A stretch of 64,000 nt of DNA from Sphingomonadales bacterium (GCA_017302615.1 JAFLDB010000004.1:62001-126000); one strand, 5' to 3'; shown: positions 1-8,617, counted from the first letter of the stretch. Notes: a model not told the origin generated them from the letters alone. Numbers and translations: made by a program.

Positions 1-708
1 GCGATCGAGGAAATCGAGCAGGATCGACAGGAACGCCTCGGTCCGGTCGGTCATGACCAGCAGGTCGGCATCGGCCACTTCGACCACTTCGGCATTGGGC
101 AACGCCGCATCGAAGGCCGCGCTGCCGCCCGACCGCTGGATCCAGCCGATCCCGCCGCGCACCACCTGGGTCGGCAAGGCAAGGCCCGGAGCGGCAGCGA
201 TCAGGCGCTGGCCGACCTCGCCCATGTCAAGCTGCCCGATCGAGCGGGGATCCCAATCCGCATCGCCGCGATCCGCCGCCTGGCGCAGCCGGTCACCGAT
301 CTGGCGCGCGGTTTCGGCATCGGCTTCAACCGGCATGTCGGCCAGGACCAGCCCGGCGGCCAGATTGGCGGCGTCGGTGGAGAGGGCGAGCGCGGCGATC
401 CAGCCCCCCAGTGTGGTCGCCACCACCACCGGGCGGGTTCCGAGCTGGGCCAGCACCGCGCGCAGGTCCTCGACCTGGGCATCGAGGTCATAGCGCCCGT
501 CCGCCGGCCATTCGCTGCCGCCGTGCCCGCGCAGGTCGAGGCTGATCACCCGCCGTCCGGCCTGCACCAGCCCTTCGGCCACCGTATGCCAGACGGCGCG
601 GGTCTGCCCGGCGCCGTGGACCAGCAGGATCGCCGGATCGTGTTCGTCACCGGCGACCTCGGCCTCCAGCATAACGCCGCCGAAGCCCTTGAAGCTGGTC
701 GTGGTCAT
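1..708 (-). CDS. Alpha/beta hydrolase with Thr at the nucleophile position (3' end cut by window edge)
   Basis: The visible 236 residues form an alpha/beta-hydrolase fold protein. They carry the oxyanion region LLVHGAGQT near residue 28, the DLRGHGGSE loop near residue 58, and a nucleophile-elbow region reading VVVATTLGGW near residue 97. In the family the elbow is G-x-S-x-G-G. Here the Ser position is Thr and the first Gly is Ala, so classical esterase activity is doubtful. The start ATG overlaps the stop of the GntR regulator gene by 4 bases (ATGA), so the two are translationally coupled. The C-terminus, with the expected catalytic His, runs off the left edge. The substrate is unknown. Confidence 0.8.
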   Translation of the reverse strand, partial: MTTTSFKGFGGVMLEAEVAGDEHDPAILLVHGAGQTRAVWHTVAEGLVQAGRRVISLDLRGHGGSEWPADGRYDLDAQVEDLRAVLAQLGTRPVVVATTLGGWIAALALSTDAANLAAGLVLADMPVEADAETARQIGDRLRQAADRGDADWDPRSIGQLDMGEVGQRLIAAAPGLALPTQVVRGGIGWIQRSGGSAAFDAALPNAEVVEVADADLLVMTDRTEAFLSILLDFLDR

Positions 709-1406
709 GCCCCGCCCTCGGGCAGTTCGGCAATCCATTGCTGCATGGTGGCGGAACGGCGGCGCATCAGCACCCGGGCAATCTCTGCATCGGCATCAAG
801 TATCGCCTCGCAAAGCTGGTGCTGCAGCCGGCGGGCGACGGCGCGGTGCTCTTCTGCCCGGTACAGGCCGATGCGCTGTTCCTCCATCCCGAACGAAAAG
901 CCGATCGCCATGACCAGCTCGATTGCCGGGTTGCCGCTCATTTCGGAAATGATCTGGACCAGTTCGGCCTCGGCTCCGATCAGCGCGGCAGGACTGTCAT
1001 TGGCATCGATCCGGGCCATGAAATCGGCCAGCCGCGCGCGCAGGTTTTCGTCCTTGCAGCCACAAGCCAGGGCTCCGGCTTCTTCCGAAACCAGCCGACT
1101 GACCGCCATGATGTCGCTCAGCGTGCCGCCGCGCAGCCGCAGGAAGCGGGCCAGGGTGCGGATCGCGTCCTGAGCATCGGGACGGCTGGCATAGAACCCG
1201 CCCTTGATCCCGCGCCGCACGCTGATCAGGCGGTCGTTCTCGGCAATCTTGGCGGCCTGGCGAAGGGTCGGGCGGCTGACCCCGAGGCGCGAGAGCAGAT
1301 CGTCCTCCGCGCCGATGAAGTCGCCGTCCTCATGCGCAAGGCTCAGTTCGGCCAGTTCGCGCGCCGTGCGGGCCACCAGGGATTCGGCATGGACGGTCTG
1401 ATACAT
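705..1406 (-). CDS. GntR-family regulator, FCD (FadR C-terminal) subfamily
   Basis: A 233-residue regulator. The N-terminal winged helix includes LLSRLGVSRPTLRQAAKI near residues 37-54 (recognition helix) and the wing RGIKGGFYASR. The C-terminal two thirds is an all-helical FCD ligand-binding domain of normal length. Start chosen at ATG 1406, behind AAAGGGAG. It is transcribed away from the amidohydrolase at 1530, and the 16-bp operator at 1476-1491 lies between them, so it probably controls itself and its divergent neighbour. FCD regulators usually respond to organic acids or acyl-CoA-type metabolites. It is a candidate master repressor of the recurrent operator, along with the second FCD gene at 38334-39128. 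Confidence 0.9.
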   Translation of the reverse strand: MYQTVHAESLVARTARELAELSLAHEDGDFIGAEDDLLSRLGVSRPTLRQAAKIAENDRLISVRRGIKGGFYASRPDAQDAIRTLARFLRLRGGTLSDIMAVSRLVSEEAGALACGCKDENLRARLADFMARIDANDSPAALIGAEAELVQIISEMSGNPAIELVMAIGFSFGMEEQRIGLYRAEEHRAVARRLQHQLCEAILDADAEIARVLMRRRSATMQQWIAELPEGGA

Positions 1407-1475
1407 CGGACACTCCCTTTAATAGCTACCTTTTTATCGCCATATCCCGCGCCCGTCCAGTCCATCCTTGATTTG

Positions 1476-1491
1476 AGTTATATAACTAGGT
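1476..1491 (+). promoter_or_regulatory. Recurrent 16-bp operator, copy 1
   Basis: AGTTATATAACTAGGT in the divergent promoter between the GntR/FCD gene and the amidohydrolase operon. It contains the perfect inverted repeat AGTTATATAACT. The identical 16-mer recurs at 63753-63768, and close variants lie in nine other promoter regions of the window. Confidence 0.8.
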
Positions 1492-1529
1492 ATTCATTTC
1501 AGCATAACAGCCGAATCGGGAGAATCCGC

Positions 1530-2648
1530 ATGAAACCCTTCGTGTTCAGCGCCGACAGCCACATCATGGAGCCGCCCTCGATCTTTCTCGACGGCCTGCC
1601 CGCCAGCCTCAAGAAGCACGCGATCCACAGCCGCAAGGAGGGCGATTTCCTGATTACCGGCACGGAGGACAAGGTCATCTACCGCCTGCGCGTCGGCCAG
1701 CATCGGGAAAAGGCGCTGGGCGACAACGAGCGCAAGGGCATCCGCGAGATCCCCGGCCGGCTCGAGGACATGGAACTGGAAGGCATCGATGCCGAGATCT
1801 GCTTCCCCAGCCTTGGCCTGTGGCTCTACTGCCTCGACAGCCCGGAAGCGGAAGCTGCCTCGGCCCGGCTCTATAACGACTGGAACCATGAGTTCCTGAG
1901 CGGCCACCCCGAACGCTTCGTGCGCTGTGGGATGCTGCCGGTGCTCGATTTCTCGAACACCGTGGCCGAACTGGAATACCTGGCCTCCAAGGGCTTTACC
2001 GCCGCGATGCTGCCGGCCGTCACCCCGCCCAACCTGCCCAAGTACAACGATGCGCAGTGGGACGTGGTCTTCGCCAAGGGCGCGCAGCTGGGCATCGTCT
2101 TCGTCATGCACACCGGCACGGGGCTTGAAACCGTGGTGGTGGAACGTGGCCCCGGCGCCGGGATCATCAACTATACCAACCAGATGACCGACGCGCAGCA
2201 GAGCGTGATGTACCTCGTCGCAGGCGGCGTGCTCGATCGCAACCCCGGTGCCAAGGTGGCCTTCATCGAAAGCGGGGCCAGCTGGCTGGTTGCTCTGGCC
2301 GAGCGGATGGACGAAGTGGAAGAGGCCCACGCCAACTTCGTCTTCCCCAAGCTGTCGCGCCGCTGCAGCCAGATCATCGAAGATCAGGTCTGGGCCAGTT
2401 TCCAGCATGACCGCGCCTGCATCACCGCCGCCGCCGCCGGGCTGCCGGGGGCAAAGAACGTGATGTGGGGTTCGGACTATCCGCACGCCGAAGGCACCTT
2501 CCCGATCAGCCGCCCGATCCAGGAACAGCTGTTCGAAAACCTTGAAGTGCCCGAACAGGTCCGGCTCGATATCCTCGGCCTCAACGCCGCGCGGCTGTTC
2601 CGGATCGACCCGGTGGTCCACACCAGCGAAGTCGGCCTCGCGGCCTGA
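1530..2648 (+). CDS. Amidohydrolase-2 family protein (ACMSD-like), first copy
   Basis: A 372-residue TIM-barrel metal-dependent amidohydrolase of the amidohydrolase_2/ACMSD type, a family of decarboxylases and hydrolases of carboxylated substrates. Visible metal-site features are D9-S-H11 with E14 (ADSHIMEPP), the strand ending VMHTGTG with His194, and GSDYPHAEGTFP with Asp316. ATG 1530 follows GGGAG. It is first in a rightward operon with the fused acyl-CoA dehydrogenase and a second, clearly homologous amidohydrolase at 4596. The paired copies suggest successive steps on related intermediates or a heteromer. The reaction (decarboxylation, hydration or lactone/ring hydrolysis) cannot be told from sequence. 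Confidence 0.85.
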   Translation: MKPFVFSADSHIMEPPSIFLDGLPASLKKHAIHSRKEGDFLITGTEDKVIYRLRVGQHREKALGDNERKGIREIPGRLEDMELEGIDAEICFPSLGLWLYCLDSPEAEAASARLYNDWNHEFLSGHPERFVRCGMLPVLDFSNTVAELEYLASKGFTAAMLPAVTPPNLPKYNDAQWDVVFAKGAQLGIVFVMHTGTGLETVVVERGPGAGIINYTNQMTDAQQSVMYLVAGGVLDRNPGAKVAFIESGASWLVALAERMDEVEEAHANFVFPKLSRRCSQIIEDQVWASFQHDRACITAAAAGLPGAKNVMWGSDYPHAEGTFPISRPIQEQLFENLEVPEQVRLDILGLNAARLFRIDPVVHTSEVGLAA

Positions 2649-2673
2649 CCCGCTGACAGGCTCCCCATCGATC

Positions 2674-4449
2674 ATGGTCAATCTCGATCTCTCAAGCGAG
2701 CAGTTGGCCATGGTCGACACGGTGCGCGGGGCGCTGGCCGATCGCGGCGAGCGCCCCGCCACCGATATCCTGGCAGAGCTTGGCGTCGCCAGCCTGCTGG
2801 ATGATGGCGGCACCCTGTTTGATGCCGCGCTGGTTGCCGAAGCGGCAGGCAGCCAGGGTGAATTGCCGTATCCCGATGAGCGCATCCTCGTGGCCGCGGC
2901 CTGCGTCGGCATGGCCCGGCGCGCGCTGGACGAGGCCGCCGCCTATGCCTGTGAGCGCGTGGTGTTCGGTCGCCCGATCGGAGAATACCAGGGCGTGGCC
3001 CATAGTCTGGCAGATGCCGTCACGTTGGTTGACGGGACCCGCCTGCTGATCTGGCGAGCGATTGCCGCGCGGGCCGAAGGTCTGGACGGGGCGGCCATGC
3101 TCGATGCCCAGGCCTTCTGGTGGGCAGGCCGGTGCTGCGTTCCGGCGATCAAGACCGCGATGCGGGTGTTCGGCGGCTATGGGGTCAGCGAAGATTCCCC
3201 CCTGCCCGCGCTCTATCGCGCGGCCCGCGCCGCGCTCTATGCCGCCGGCGATCCCGACGGTGTGCTGACCGCGCCTGTGCCCAGCCTGCCCCCGATTGCT
3301 CCCGTACCGCTGAGTTTCACCCAGGGCGGCGAGGCCGATGCCTGGCAGGTGCGGACCGAAGCCTTTCTGGCCGAGCATTTCACCGCCGCGCACAAGCACG
3401 CTTTTGCCACCTCGCTCGACAATCACTTCGCCGATTTGCATCGCGAACTGGCCGAAGCCGGACTGCTGTTCCCTGATTGGCCCGAGGAATGGGGCGGCTC
3501 CGGCTGCTCCCCGGCGGCGGCTTCGGCGGTTCACAATGCCCTGAGCCGGGCCGGCTGGCCGATCTCGGTGCTGGTCGTCTCGGATTCGATCGGCAAGCTG
3601 CTGATGATGTTCGGCACGGACGAGGCCAAGGCCGAGATCCTGCCCCGGCTGGCCCGCGGCGAAGCGCTGGCCTGCCTTGGCCTGTCCGAACCGTCGGGCG
3701 GATCGGACGTGTTCGGGGCCAGGACCCGCGCCGCGCACGATGGCAAGCGCTGGATCGTCAATGGGCAGAAAGTGTTCACCACCAGCGCCCATCTGGCCGA
3801 CTATGTCCTGCTGCTGACCCGCACCGAGGGCGGGCTGACGCTGTTCGTCGCGCCGCTTTCGGGCGAGGGCTTCGATCTGGCTCCGGTCCAGACCTTTGCC
3901 GGCGAACGGACCAACATCACCTTCTATTCCGACTTTCCGGTCGAGGACCGTTATCTGCTGGGCGAGCCCGGCAAGGGCGCCAAGGTGCTGGCCGCGACCA
4001 TGACGCTGGAGCACAACCAGGGCGACTATTACCTGGGCGAGATCTACACCGCGCGCGAGGAACTGCGCGCCGAACTGCCGGACCTGCTGGCCCGGCCCGA
4101 CCTTCAGGACAACCTGCCCGCGATCCGCCATGCCCTGGCCCGGCTCGATGCCCATGTCGCGCTGCTCGAATGTCTCTCGATCCGGGCGATCTGGGCCGGG
4201 CACGCCGGGCAATCGCAGCGCTGGTACGGGCCGATGTGCAAGCTGTTCGGTACCGAGAGCTGGGCAGCCTGCTGCGCCGAACTGGTCGAGCGGTTCGCGC
4301 CTCTGTCACTTTCCGGCGAAAGCGCGGGGCTGGCCGCAGTTGAAGCAGCGGCGCGCAAGGGGCTGCAGGCGACGATCTATGGCGGAACCAGCGAAGTGCA
4401 GCGCAGCGTGATCGCGGAGGCCTGTCTCGGCCTGCCGCGCAGCCGTTAG
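2674..4449 (+). CDS. Fused tandem acyl-CoA dehydrogenase with a compacted first half
   Basis: A 591-residue protein holding two acyl-CoA dehydrogenase (ACAD) units. Residues about 1-215 carry a short N-terminal remnant joined directly to the C-terminal helical ACAD domain (ERVVFGRPIGEYQGVAHSLAD, FGGYGVSEDSPLPALYRAAR); the central beta domain is missing. Residues about 230-591 are a full ACAD with LGLSEPSGGSDVFG, WIVNGQKVFTT and the tail IYGGTSEVQRSVIAEACLGL. This looks like the two subunits of an alpha2beta2 ACAD (as in ChsE-type steroid enzymes) fused in one chain. ATG 2674 was chosen because the ACAD-like N-terminus VNLDLSSEQLAMVD starts there. It lies 25 bases after the first amidohydrolase. 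It presumably dehydrogenates an acyl-CoA with FAD. Which half holds the active site is not settled. Confidence 0.85.
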   Translation: MVNLDLSSEQLAMVDTVRGALADRGERPATDILAELGVASLLDDGGTLFDAALVAEAAGSQGELPYPDERILVAAACVGMARRALDEAAAYACERVVFGRPIGEYQGVAHSLADAVTLVDGTRLLIWRAIAARAEGLDGAAMLDAQAFWWAGRCCVPAIKTAMRVFGGYGVSEDSPLPALYRAARAALYAAGDPDGVLTAPVPSLPPIAPVPLSFTQGGEADAWQVRTEAFLAEHFTAAHKHAFATSLDNHFADLHRELAEAGLLFPDWPEEWGGSGCSPAAASAVHNALSRAGWPISVLVVSDSIGKLLMMFGTDEAKAEILPRLARGEALACLGLSEPSGGSDVFGARTRAAHDGKRWIVNGQKVFTTSAHLADYVLLLTRTEGGLTLFVAPLSGEGFDLAPVQTFAGERTNITFYSDFPVEDRYLLGEPGKGAKVLAATMTLEHNQGDYYLGEIYTAREELRAELPDLLARPDLQDNLPAIRHALARLDAHVALLECLSIRAIWAGHAGQSQRWYGPMCKLFGTESWAACCAELVERFAPLSLSGESAGLAAVEAAARKGLQATIYGGTSEVQRSVIAEACLGLPRSR

Positions 4450-4502
4450 AGATAGCGGATAATGGATCTCAAACCGCATTTTCCGTCGGAATTGGCCACG
4501 CT

Positions 4503-4518
4503 GTTGACCTACGTCAAT
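4503..4518 (+). promoter_or_regulatory. Inverted repeat TTGAC-N4-GTCAA upstream of second amidohydrolase
   Basis: GTTGACCTACGTCAAT, with 5-base arms TTGAC/GTCAA and a 4-base spacer, in the 146-base gap before the second amidohydrolase. It resembles the ATTGAC-N5-GTCAAT palindromes elsewhere in the window but has one spacer base fewer, so membership in that set is uncertain. The TTGAC could instead be a -35 element. Confidence 0.4.
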
Positions 4519-4556
4519 TTAAAAAGATACCTCTTTACGCATTCTTTCCCTGCACG

Positions 4557-4576
4557 GGGCGAACCGGGATTCGCCC
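4557..4576 (+). other. Small hairpin just before an AAGGAGG ribosome site
   Basis: GGGCGAA (4557-4563) and TTCGCCC (4570-4576) form a 7-bp stem with a 6-base loop, ending seven bases before the strong AAGGAGG site of the amidohydrolase at 4596. It has no U-tract, so it is not a terminator. It could stabilise the 5' end of the message or be chance. Confidence 0.3.
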
Positions 4577-4595
4577 GCCGGCAAGGAGGAATGCC

Positions 4596-5822
4596 ATGAC
4601 CGATCCGATCCGCCCGTTCGTTTTCAGCTGTGATGCCCATGTGGCCGAACCGCCTGACCTGTTCCTGAAGGCGATGCCCCCGCACATGCAGCAATACGCG
4701 ATCCACTCGCAGGCTGACGGCGATATCCGCATCACCCGGATTGGCGAGCAGGTGATCCTGAAGATCAACACCAATTTCCACGCCCACAAGACCGGCGAAG
4801 GCGATGCCGCTTTCAACGCGCAATCGGGTGGCGGCACCGCCCCCGACCGGTCCTGCACCGATGCGGCCGACAATTTCGTGTCGGACTGCGCGGTCGATAC
4901 CAAGCGCCGCGGCGCGCGCGACCTTGAACTGCGGCTGGCCGACATGGACCGCGACGGAGTGGATGCCGAACTGGTGTTCCCCTCGCTCGGCCTGATGCTG
5001 CCTCGCATTGCCGATCCCGAGGCGCAGGCCACTGCCTGCCGGATCTGGAACGACTGGGCTTGGGACTATACCGCTCCGGTGCGTGACCGCCTGATTCCGG
5101 CGGCAATGATCCCGTGCATCGATTTCGACCTAGCCCTGGCCGAATGCCGCCGCGCCGCCGACAAGGGCTTTGCCGCTTTCTGCCTGTGGGAAGGGCTCAA
5201 CAACTATAACGATCCGCGCTGGGATCCGATCTTCGCCCTGGCTGCGGAAAAGGGCATCCCGCTGGTCTTCCACACCGGGGTGGGAGACATCAACATCCGT
5301 GCCCTCAAGGGGCCGGGCGGCGCGCTGTTCAACTATACCCGCCAGATGAACGACGCGGTCGACGTGATCACCCAGCTGGTCGCCGGCGGCGTGCTCGATC
5401 GCAATCCCGGCGCGCATATCCTGTTTGCCGAGCACAGCGCAGGCTGGCTGTGGGGCCTCGCCGAACGGATGGACGAGGTCTACAACGGCCACGCCCCGTC
5501 GATCAGCCCCAAGCTGTCGCGCCTGCCCAGCCAGATCGTCCGCGATCAGGTCCACTGCGCGCTGCAGAATGACGGCAACAGTTCGATGGCAATCCGCAAG
5601 GGCGTGGGCATCGATGCCCTGCTGTTCGCCACCGACTATCCCCACGCCGAAGGGACCTTCCCGTTCAGCCGCCAGGTGATCGACCAGCTGGTCCGCGCCA
5701 ATCCCGATGTGACGACCGAGGAACTGGTCGCCGTACTGGGCGGCAATGCAGCCAAGCTGTTCAAGCGCGCCAATCTTCAGTCCGCCGTCGATGCCCGCAA
5801 GGCGCAGCTGATGGCGGCCTGA
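4596..5822 (+). CDS. Amidohydrolase-2 family protein (ACMSD-like), second copy
   Basis: A 408-residue paralogue of the protein at 1530. The two share the N-terminal metal motif (SCDAHVAEPPDLFLKAMP here), VFHTGVG, the GGVLDRNPGA stretch and TDYPHAEGTFPFSRQ near the C-terminus. It is about 36 residues longer, with an insertion around residues 65-100. ATG 4596 follows a perfect AAGGAGG. It shares strand and probably message with the fused ACAD, although the 146-base gap holds a palindrome and could carry its own promoter. A strong terminator follows at 5861. Likely a metal-dependent decarboxylase or hydrolase of a carboxylated pathway intermediate. Confidence 0.85.
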   Translation: MTDPIRPFVFSCDAHVAEPPDLFLKAMPPHMQQYAIHSQADGDIRITRIGEQVILKINTNFHAHKTGEGDAAFNAQSGGGTAPDRSCTDAADNFVSDCAVDTKRRGARDLELRLADMDRDGVDAELVFPSLGLMLPRIADPEAQATACRIWNDWAWDYTAPVRDRLIPAAMIPCIDFDLALAECRRAADKGFAAFCLWEGLNNYNDPRWDPIFALAAEKGIPLVFHTGVGDINIRALKGPGGALFNYTRQMNDAVDVITQLVAGGVLDRNPGAHILFAEHSAGWLWGLAERMDEVYNGHAPSISPKLSRLPSQIVRDQVHCALQNDGNSSMAIRKGVGIDALLFATDYPHAEGTFPFSRQVIDQLVRANPDVTTEELVAVLGGNAAKLFKRANLQSAVDARKAQLMAA

Positions 5823-5860
5823 AACCCCCGGACCCTTTGCCGGGTCCACTCTCTCCACCT

Positions 5861-5896
5861 GCCCCGCCGGAGTAAGCCCCGGCGGGGCATTTTTTT
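5861..5896. terminator. Rho-independent terminator between convergent genes
   Basis: Stem GCCCCGCCGG (5861-5870) and CCGGCGGGGC (5879-5888) with an 8-base loop, followed by ATTTTTTT. It terminates the amidohydrolase operon from the left. A weaker GGACCC/GGGTCC stem precedes it at 5830-5847. Confidence 0.9.
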
Positions 5897-5900
5897 CGGA

Positions 5901-7157
5901 TCAGCTGCCTTCGGGCAGGGGCCTGGCGGTGCGGCCCGCCATGATTGCGGCAATCCCGCCCACGACCAGGCAGCACGACAGCACCGCCAGCGCGGGCTGC
6001 AGCGACTTGTCGCCAAAGGCCGGGGTGAAGGCCTGGCTGACAAAGCCGGCCACGGTTCCGCCGATGCCCATGCCCGACAAGCCGATCACCATGCCGATGG
6101 TAGCCGACATGGTGGCCCGCATCGCCACCGGCACCTGGGCAAAGCACAGCGCGATGATCGGCCCGAGGTGCAGCGTCATCATGAACTTGACCACCACGAA
6201 GCAGGCCAGCGCGACATAGGGATTGGGGGACAGTGCAAAGGCCAGACCGAACGGGAAAGCGCCCAGCAGGCCCAGTCCGGCAAACCAGCCGTTGAAACGC
6301 GGATTGGCCTTGCCGTACCGGTCACTGACCCAGCCGGCGAGAAGATTGCCGATCACCAGTCCGGCGGCCATGGCTCCGCCCAGCCAGAACCCGGTTTCGG
6401 CCTTGCCCATACCGTGCACGCGCTGGAAGAACGATGCCCCCCACAGGATGAAGGCAAAGCCGGTCAGCGGAACCATCATCAGCAGCAGGCCGACCCAGCG
6501 CAGCGAGACGCTGGAGACGATGGTCCGCAGGATCTCGCGGATCGGGATCTGCGGCGGCGGGATCACGACATTGCCCTTGCCGCGGCGCGGTTCGGCCGCG
6601 AGCATCAGGACGATGAAGCCGAGCGCGATCCCCGGCAGACCGAGGATCAGGAACACCGCGCGCCAATCGAACCATTGCGAAAGCCACCCGCCCAGCGCCA
6701 GCCCGCCGGAAATGCCCACGGCATTGGCCGCCAGCATGAACGAGATCACGAAAGTGCGGCGTTCCGGCGGGAAAATCTCGGTCAGCAACGAGTTGGCCGC
6801 GGGGCCGGCGCCGGCCTCTCCCGAGGCCAGCCCGATCCGGGCGAGGATCATGGTCCAGAAGCTGTTCGCCATGCCGCACAGCGCGGTTGCCGCGCTCCAG
6901 ACGATCACGCAGACGCCGATTGCCAGGCGCCGGTCGCCTCGATCGGCGTAGCGGGCGATCGGAAAGGCCGCGAGGGTATAGAACAGCGCGAAGGACATGC
7001 CGCCGAGCAGGCCCAGCTGCCCGTCGGTCAGGCCGAGTTCGGCCTTGATGTCATCCTGGAACAGCGTGAAGACCTGCCGGTCGACATAGCTCACGATCGC
7101 CACCACGGCGAGCAGGGCCAGGGTCAGGTTGCGCTTGGCTGGGCTGACGGTGGTCAC
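5901..7157 (-). CDS. MFS permease, Spinster-like
   Basis: A 418-residue inner-membrane transporter with about 12 hydrophobic segments. The N-terminus has SYVDRQVFTLFQDDIKAELG followed by a short loop carrying RYADRGDRR, the MFS loop 2-3 motif. This resembles the Spinster-like MFS permeases common in sphingomonads next to TonB receptors and lipid, terpene or aromatic catabolism genes. The start is GTG 7157, about 11 bases behind GGAGA. It is the last gene of the leftward block TonB receptor - phosphoesterase - permease, but terminator-like hairpins separate these genes. It is likely the inner-membrane importer of the substrate entering by the TonB receptor, or a metabolite exporter. Confidence 0.85.
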   Translation of the reverse strand: MTTVSPAKRNLTLALLAVVAIVSYVDRQVFTLFQDDIKAELGLTDGQLGLLGGMSFALFYTLAAFPIARYADRGDRRLAIGVCVIVWSAATALCGMANSFWTMILARIGLASGEAGAGPAANSLLTEIFPPERRTFVISFMLAANAVGISGGLALGGWLSQWFDWRAVFLILGLPGIALGFIVLMLAAEPRRGKGNVVIPPPQIPIREILRTIVSSVSLRWVGLLLMMVPLTGFAFILWGASFFQRVHGMGKAETGFWLGGAMAAGLVIGNLLAGWVSDRYGKANPRFNGWFAGLGLLGAFPFGLAFALSPNPYVALACFVVVKFMMTLHLGPIIALCFAQVPVAMRATMSATIGMVIGLSGMGIGGTVAGFVSQAFTPAFGDKSLQPALAVLSCCLVVGGIAAIMAGRTARPLPEGS

Positions 7158-7184
7158 GGATCAAGGTCTCCGGTCTTGGAAAAG

Positions 7185-7219
7185 CGAAAGGGGAGGAAGA
7201 GCCAAGGCCGCCCCTCCCC
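7185..7219 (-). terminator. Terminator downstream of the metallophosphoesterase gene
   Basis: On the minus strand, GGGGAGG (7219-7213) pairs with CCTCCCC (7196-7190), followed by a T-rich tail CTTTCGCTTTTCC. The 19-base core AGCCAAGGCCGCCCCTCCC (7200-7218) is repeated exactly at 8629-8647. Confidence 0.65.
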
Positions 7220-7231
7220 TGTTCCGTTCGA

Positions 7232-8548
7232 CTAGCAGCGGCACTTCCTGCCAGGGGCGCCGAAGCGGGCGATGAAATCGGGCATGGTAAAGCGGAAGTC
7301 ATCCTGTTTGAGGAACTCCGCGTCGCTGAGGTGGGGCTTTTCCTTCGCCTTGTACCACCGCGCATAGTCCGGCAGGTCGGTGCTGTAGGCGCGGTAATGG
7401 GTCGAATAGGTCCTGACCGTCACCAACGGGGCCGCGCGGGAAGTGTCGAAACGCATCATCCGCATCCAGCCATCGCCCATCCCCAAGAACGGCCCCGGCT
7501 TGAGCCCGTGCTCGATCAGGGTCTGCCCCCGGTCCTGATAGTCGGCCATGATCTGGTAGACCTTGTGCCCGGCGTTGTTGTCGTCGATCCGAAACGCCTG
7601 CCCGGCATTGTGCCCGCTCAGCACCATGAAAATCTGGTCATTGGGTGCGACCAGCTTTTGCCACACCATTTCCGGCGTGTTGTCCTGCGGATCGATCACA
7701 TGGCTGTCGATCACCCGGGGTGAAAGCCGTCGGCCCTGATTGTCGAGGAAATTGTGCACGGTCAGGATCGTTGGCGTGCCGGGATAGCGGGCAATCACCG
7801 ACTTGGCCCAGTCGAGACTGGCGTTGGGGGGATCGAACTGAAGTGCGATGTTCAGGAAGCGGTATCCACCCGCCTCGAACACCTGGGCGCTGTCCGCGCC
7901 GCGATCATGCGAGGCGACGTACCATGGCTTGTCGCGAAAGAAATCGGACTGGCTGCCGAATACCGCGACGAAATTGTCGAGCCCGCCAACGTGCAGCACC
8001 CCCATATCATCGGGCGTCTTCATTTCGGGCTTGGGAGGGTTGTTGGCGTCGGTCCAGAAGGCATCATAATCATGATTGCCGGGCGCAACGCCAAACGGGG
8101 TCAGCCCCGCGATCAGGCCATAGCCGCGCCGGGCCAACGGCATCTCGAAGGTGCGAACCTGCTCGGTTGGCCCCCAGTTACTGTCGAGCAGCGGGCTGTC
8201 CACCCGGCGAAAGCCACGTGCCTCATGCGCCGGATCGATCGGCAGGCTCGGATGCTCCCAGACATCGCCGACAGAGACCACGAAGGCCACCTGGCCGCCG
8301 TTTGCCCTGAGGTTGCGGCGGACATAGTGCATCTGCCCAAGGAAGATCTCGCTGGCATCAAACGGAAAGCCCTGGATCCGCTGATGGCGATAGGACAGAT
8401 AATTCTGAGTATCAGGAATGACCGCGATCTCGAATGCGCGGTCAGGGCTCGGACGGACAGTGCGCGCCTCGGCCTGGAACACCGCCCCGGCCAGCAGCAG
8501 CGCCGCGCAGGCCGACGGGACCCACAGCTTGGCCAGGTTCATCTTCAT
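7232..8548 (-). CDS. Secreted calcineurin-like metallophosphoesterase
   Basis: About 438 residues. An N-terminal signal peptide (MKMNLAKLWVPSACAALLLA, ending around AEA) precedes a metallophosphatase domain with IPDTQNY, VGDVWEHP, GNHDYD and SGHNAG, the usual dinuclear-metal motifs. A Cys-rich tail (RKCRC) ends the protein. Start chosen at ATG 8548; GTG 8560 and ATG 8542 in the same frame are alternatives, all served by GGAGG/AGGAAG. It should act in the periplasm or outside the cell on a phosphoester. Its place between a TonB receptor and a permease suggests removal of phosphate before uptake, which is inference. Confidence 0.8.
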   Translation of the reverse strand: MKMNLAKLWVPSACAALLLAGAVFQAEARTVRPSPDRAFEIAVIPDTQNYLSYRHQRIQGFPFDASEIFLGQMHYVRRNLRANGGQVAFVVSVGDVWEHPSLPIDPAHEARGFRRVDSPLLDSNWGPTEQVRTFEMPLARRGYGLIAGLTPFGVAPGNHDYDAFWTDANNPPKPEMKTPDDMGVLHVGGLDNFVAVFGSQSDFFRDKPWYVASHDRGADSAQVFEAGGYRFLNIALQFDPPNASLDWAKSVIARYPGTPTILTVHNFLDNQGRRLSPRVIDSHVIDPQDNTPEMVWQKLVAPNDQIFMVLSGHNAGQAFRIDDNNAGHKVYQIMADYQDRGQTLIEHGLKPGPFLGMGDGWMRMMRFDTSRAAPLVTVRTYSTHYRAYSTDLPDYARWYKAKEKPHLSDAEFLKQDDFRFTMPDFIARFGAPGRKCRC

Positions 8549-8617
8549 TTTCTTCCTCACGCCTCCGTCCGGCTCACCGGGACATGTCCGCGCTTGCGTC
8601 GCAAGACCCGATGAAAA

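Noticed and set aside
1424..1440. Possible extra operator (TACCTTTTTATCGCC) near the GntR start, and GATACCTCTTTACGCA at 4527-4542
   Set aside because: They match the operator consensus only around ACCT and TTA (about 8-9 of 13 positions), too weak to call beside the clear copies.
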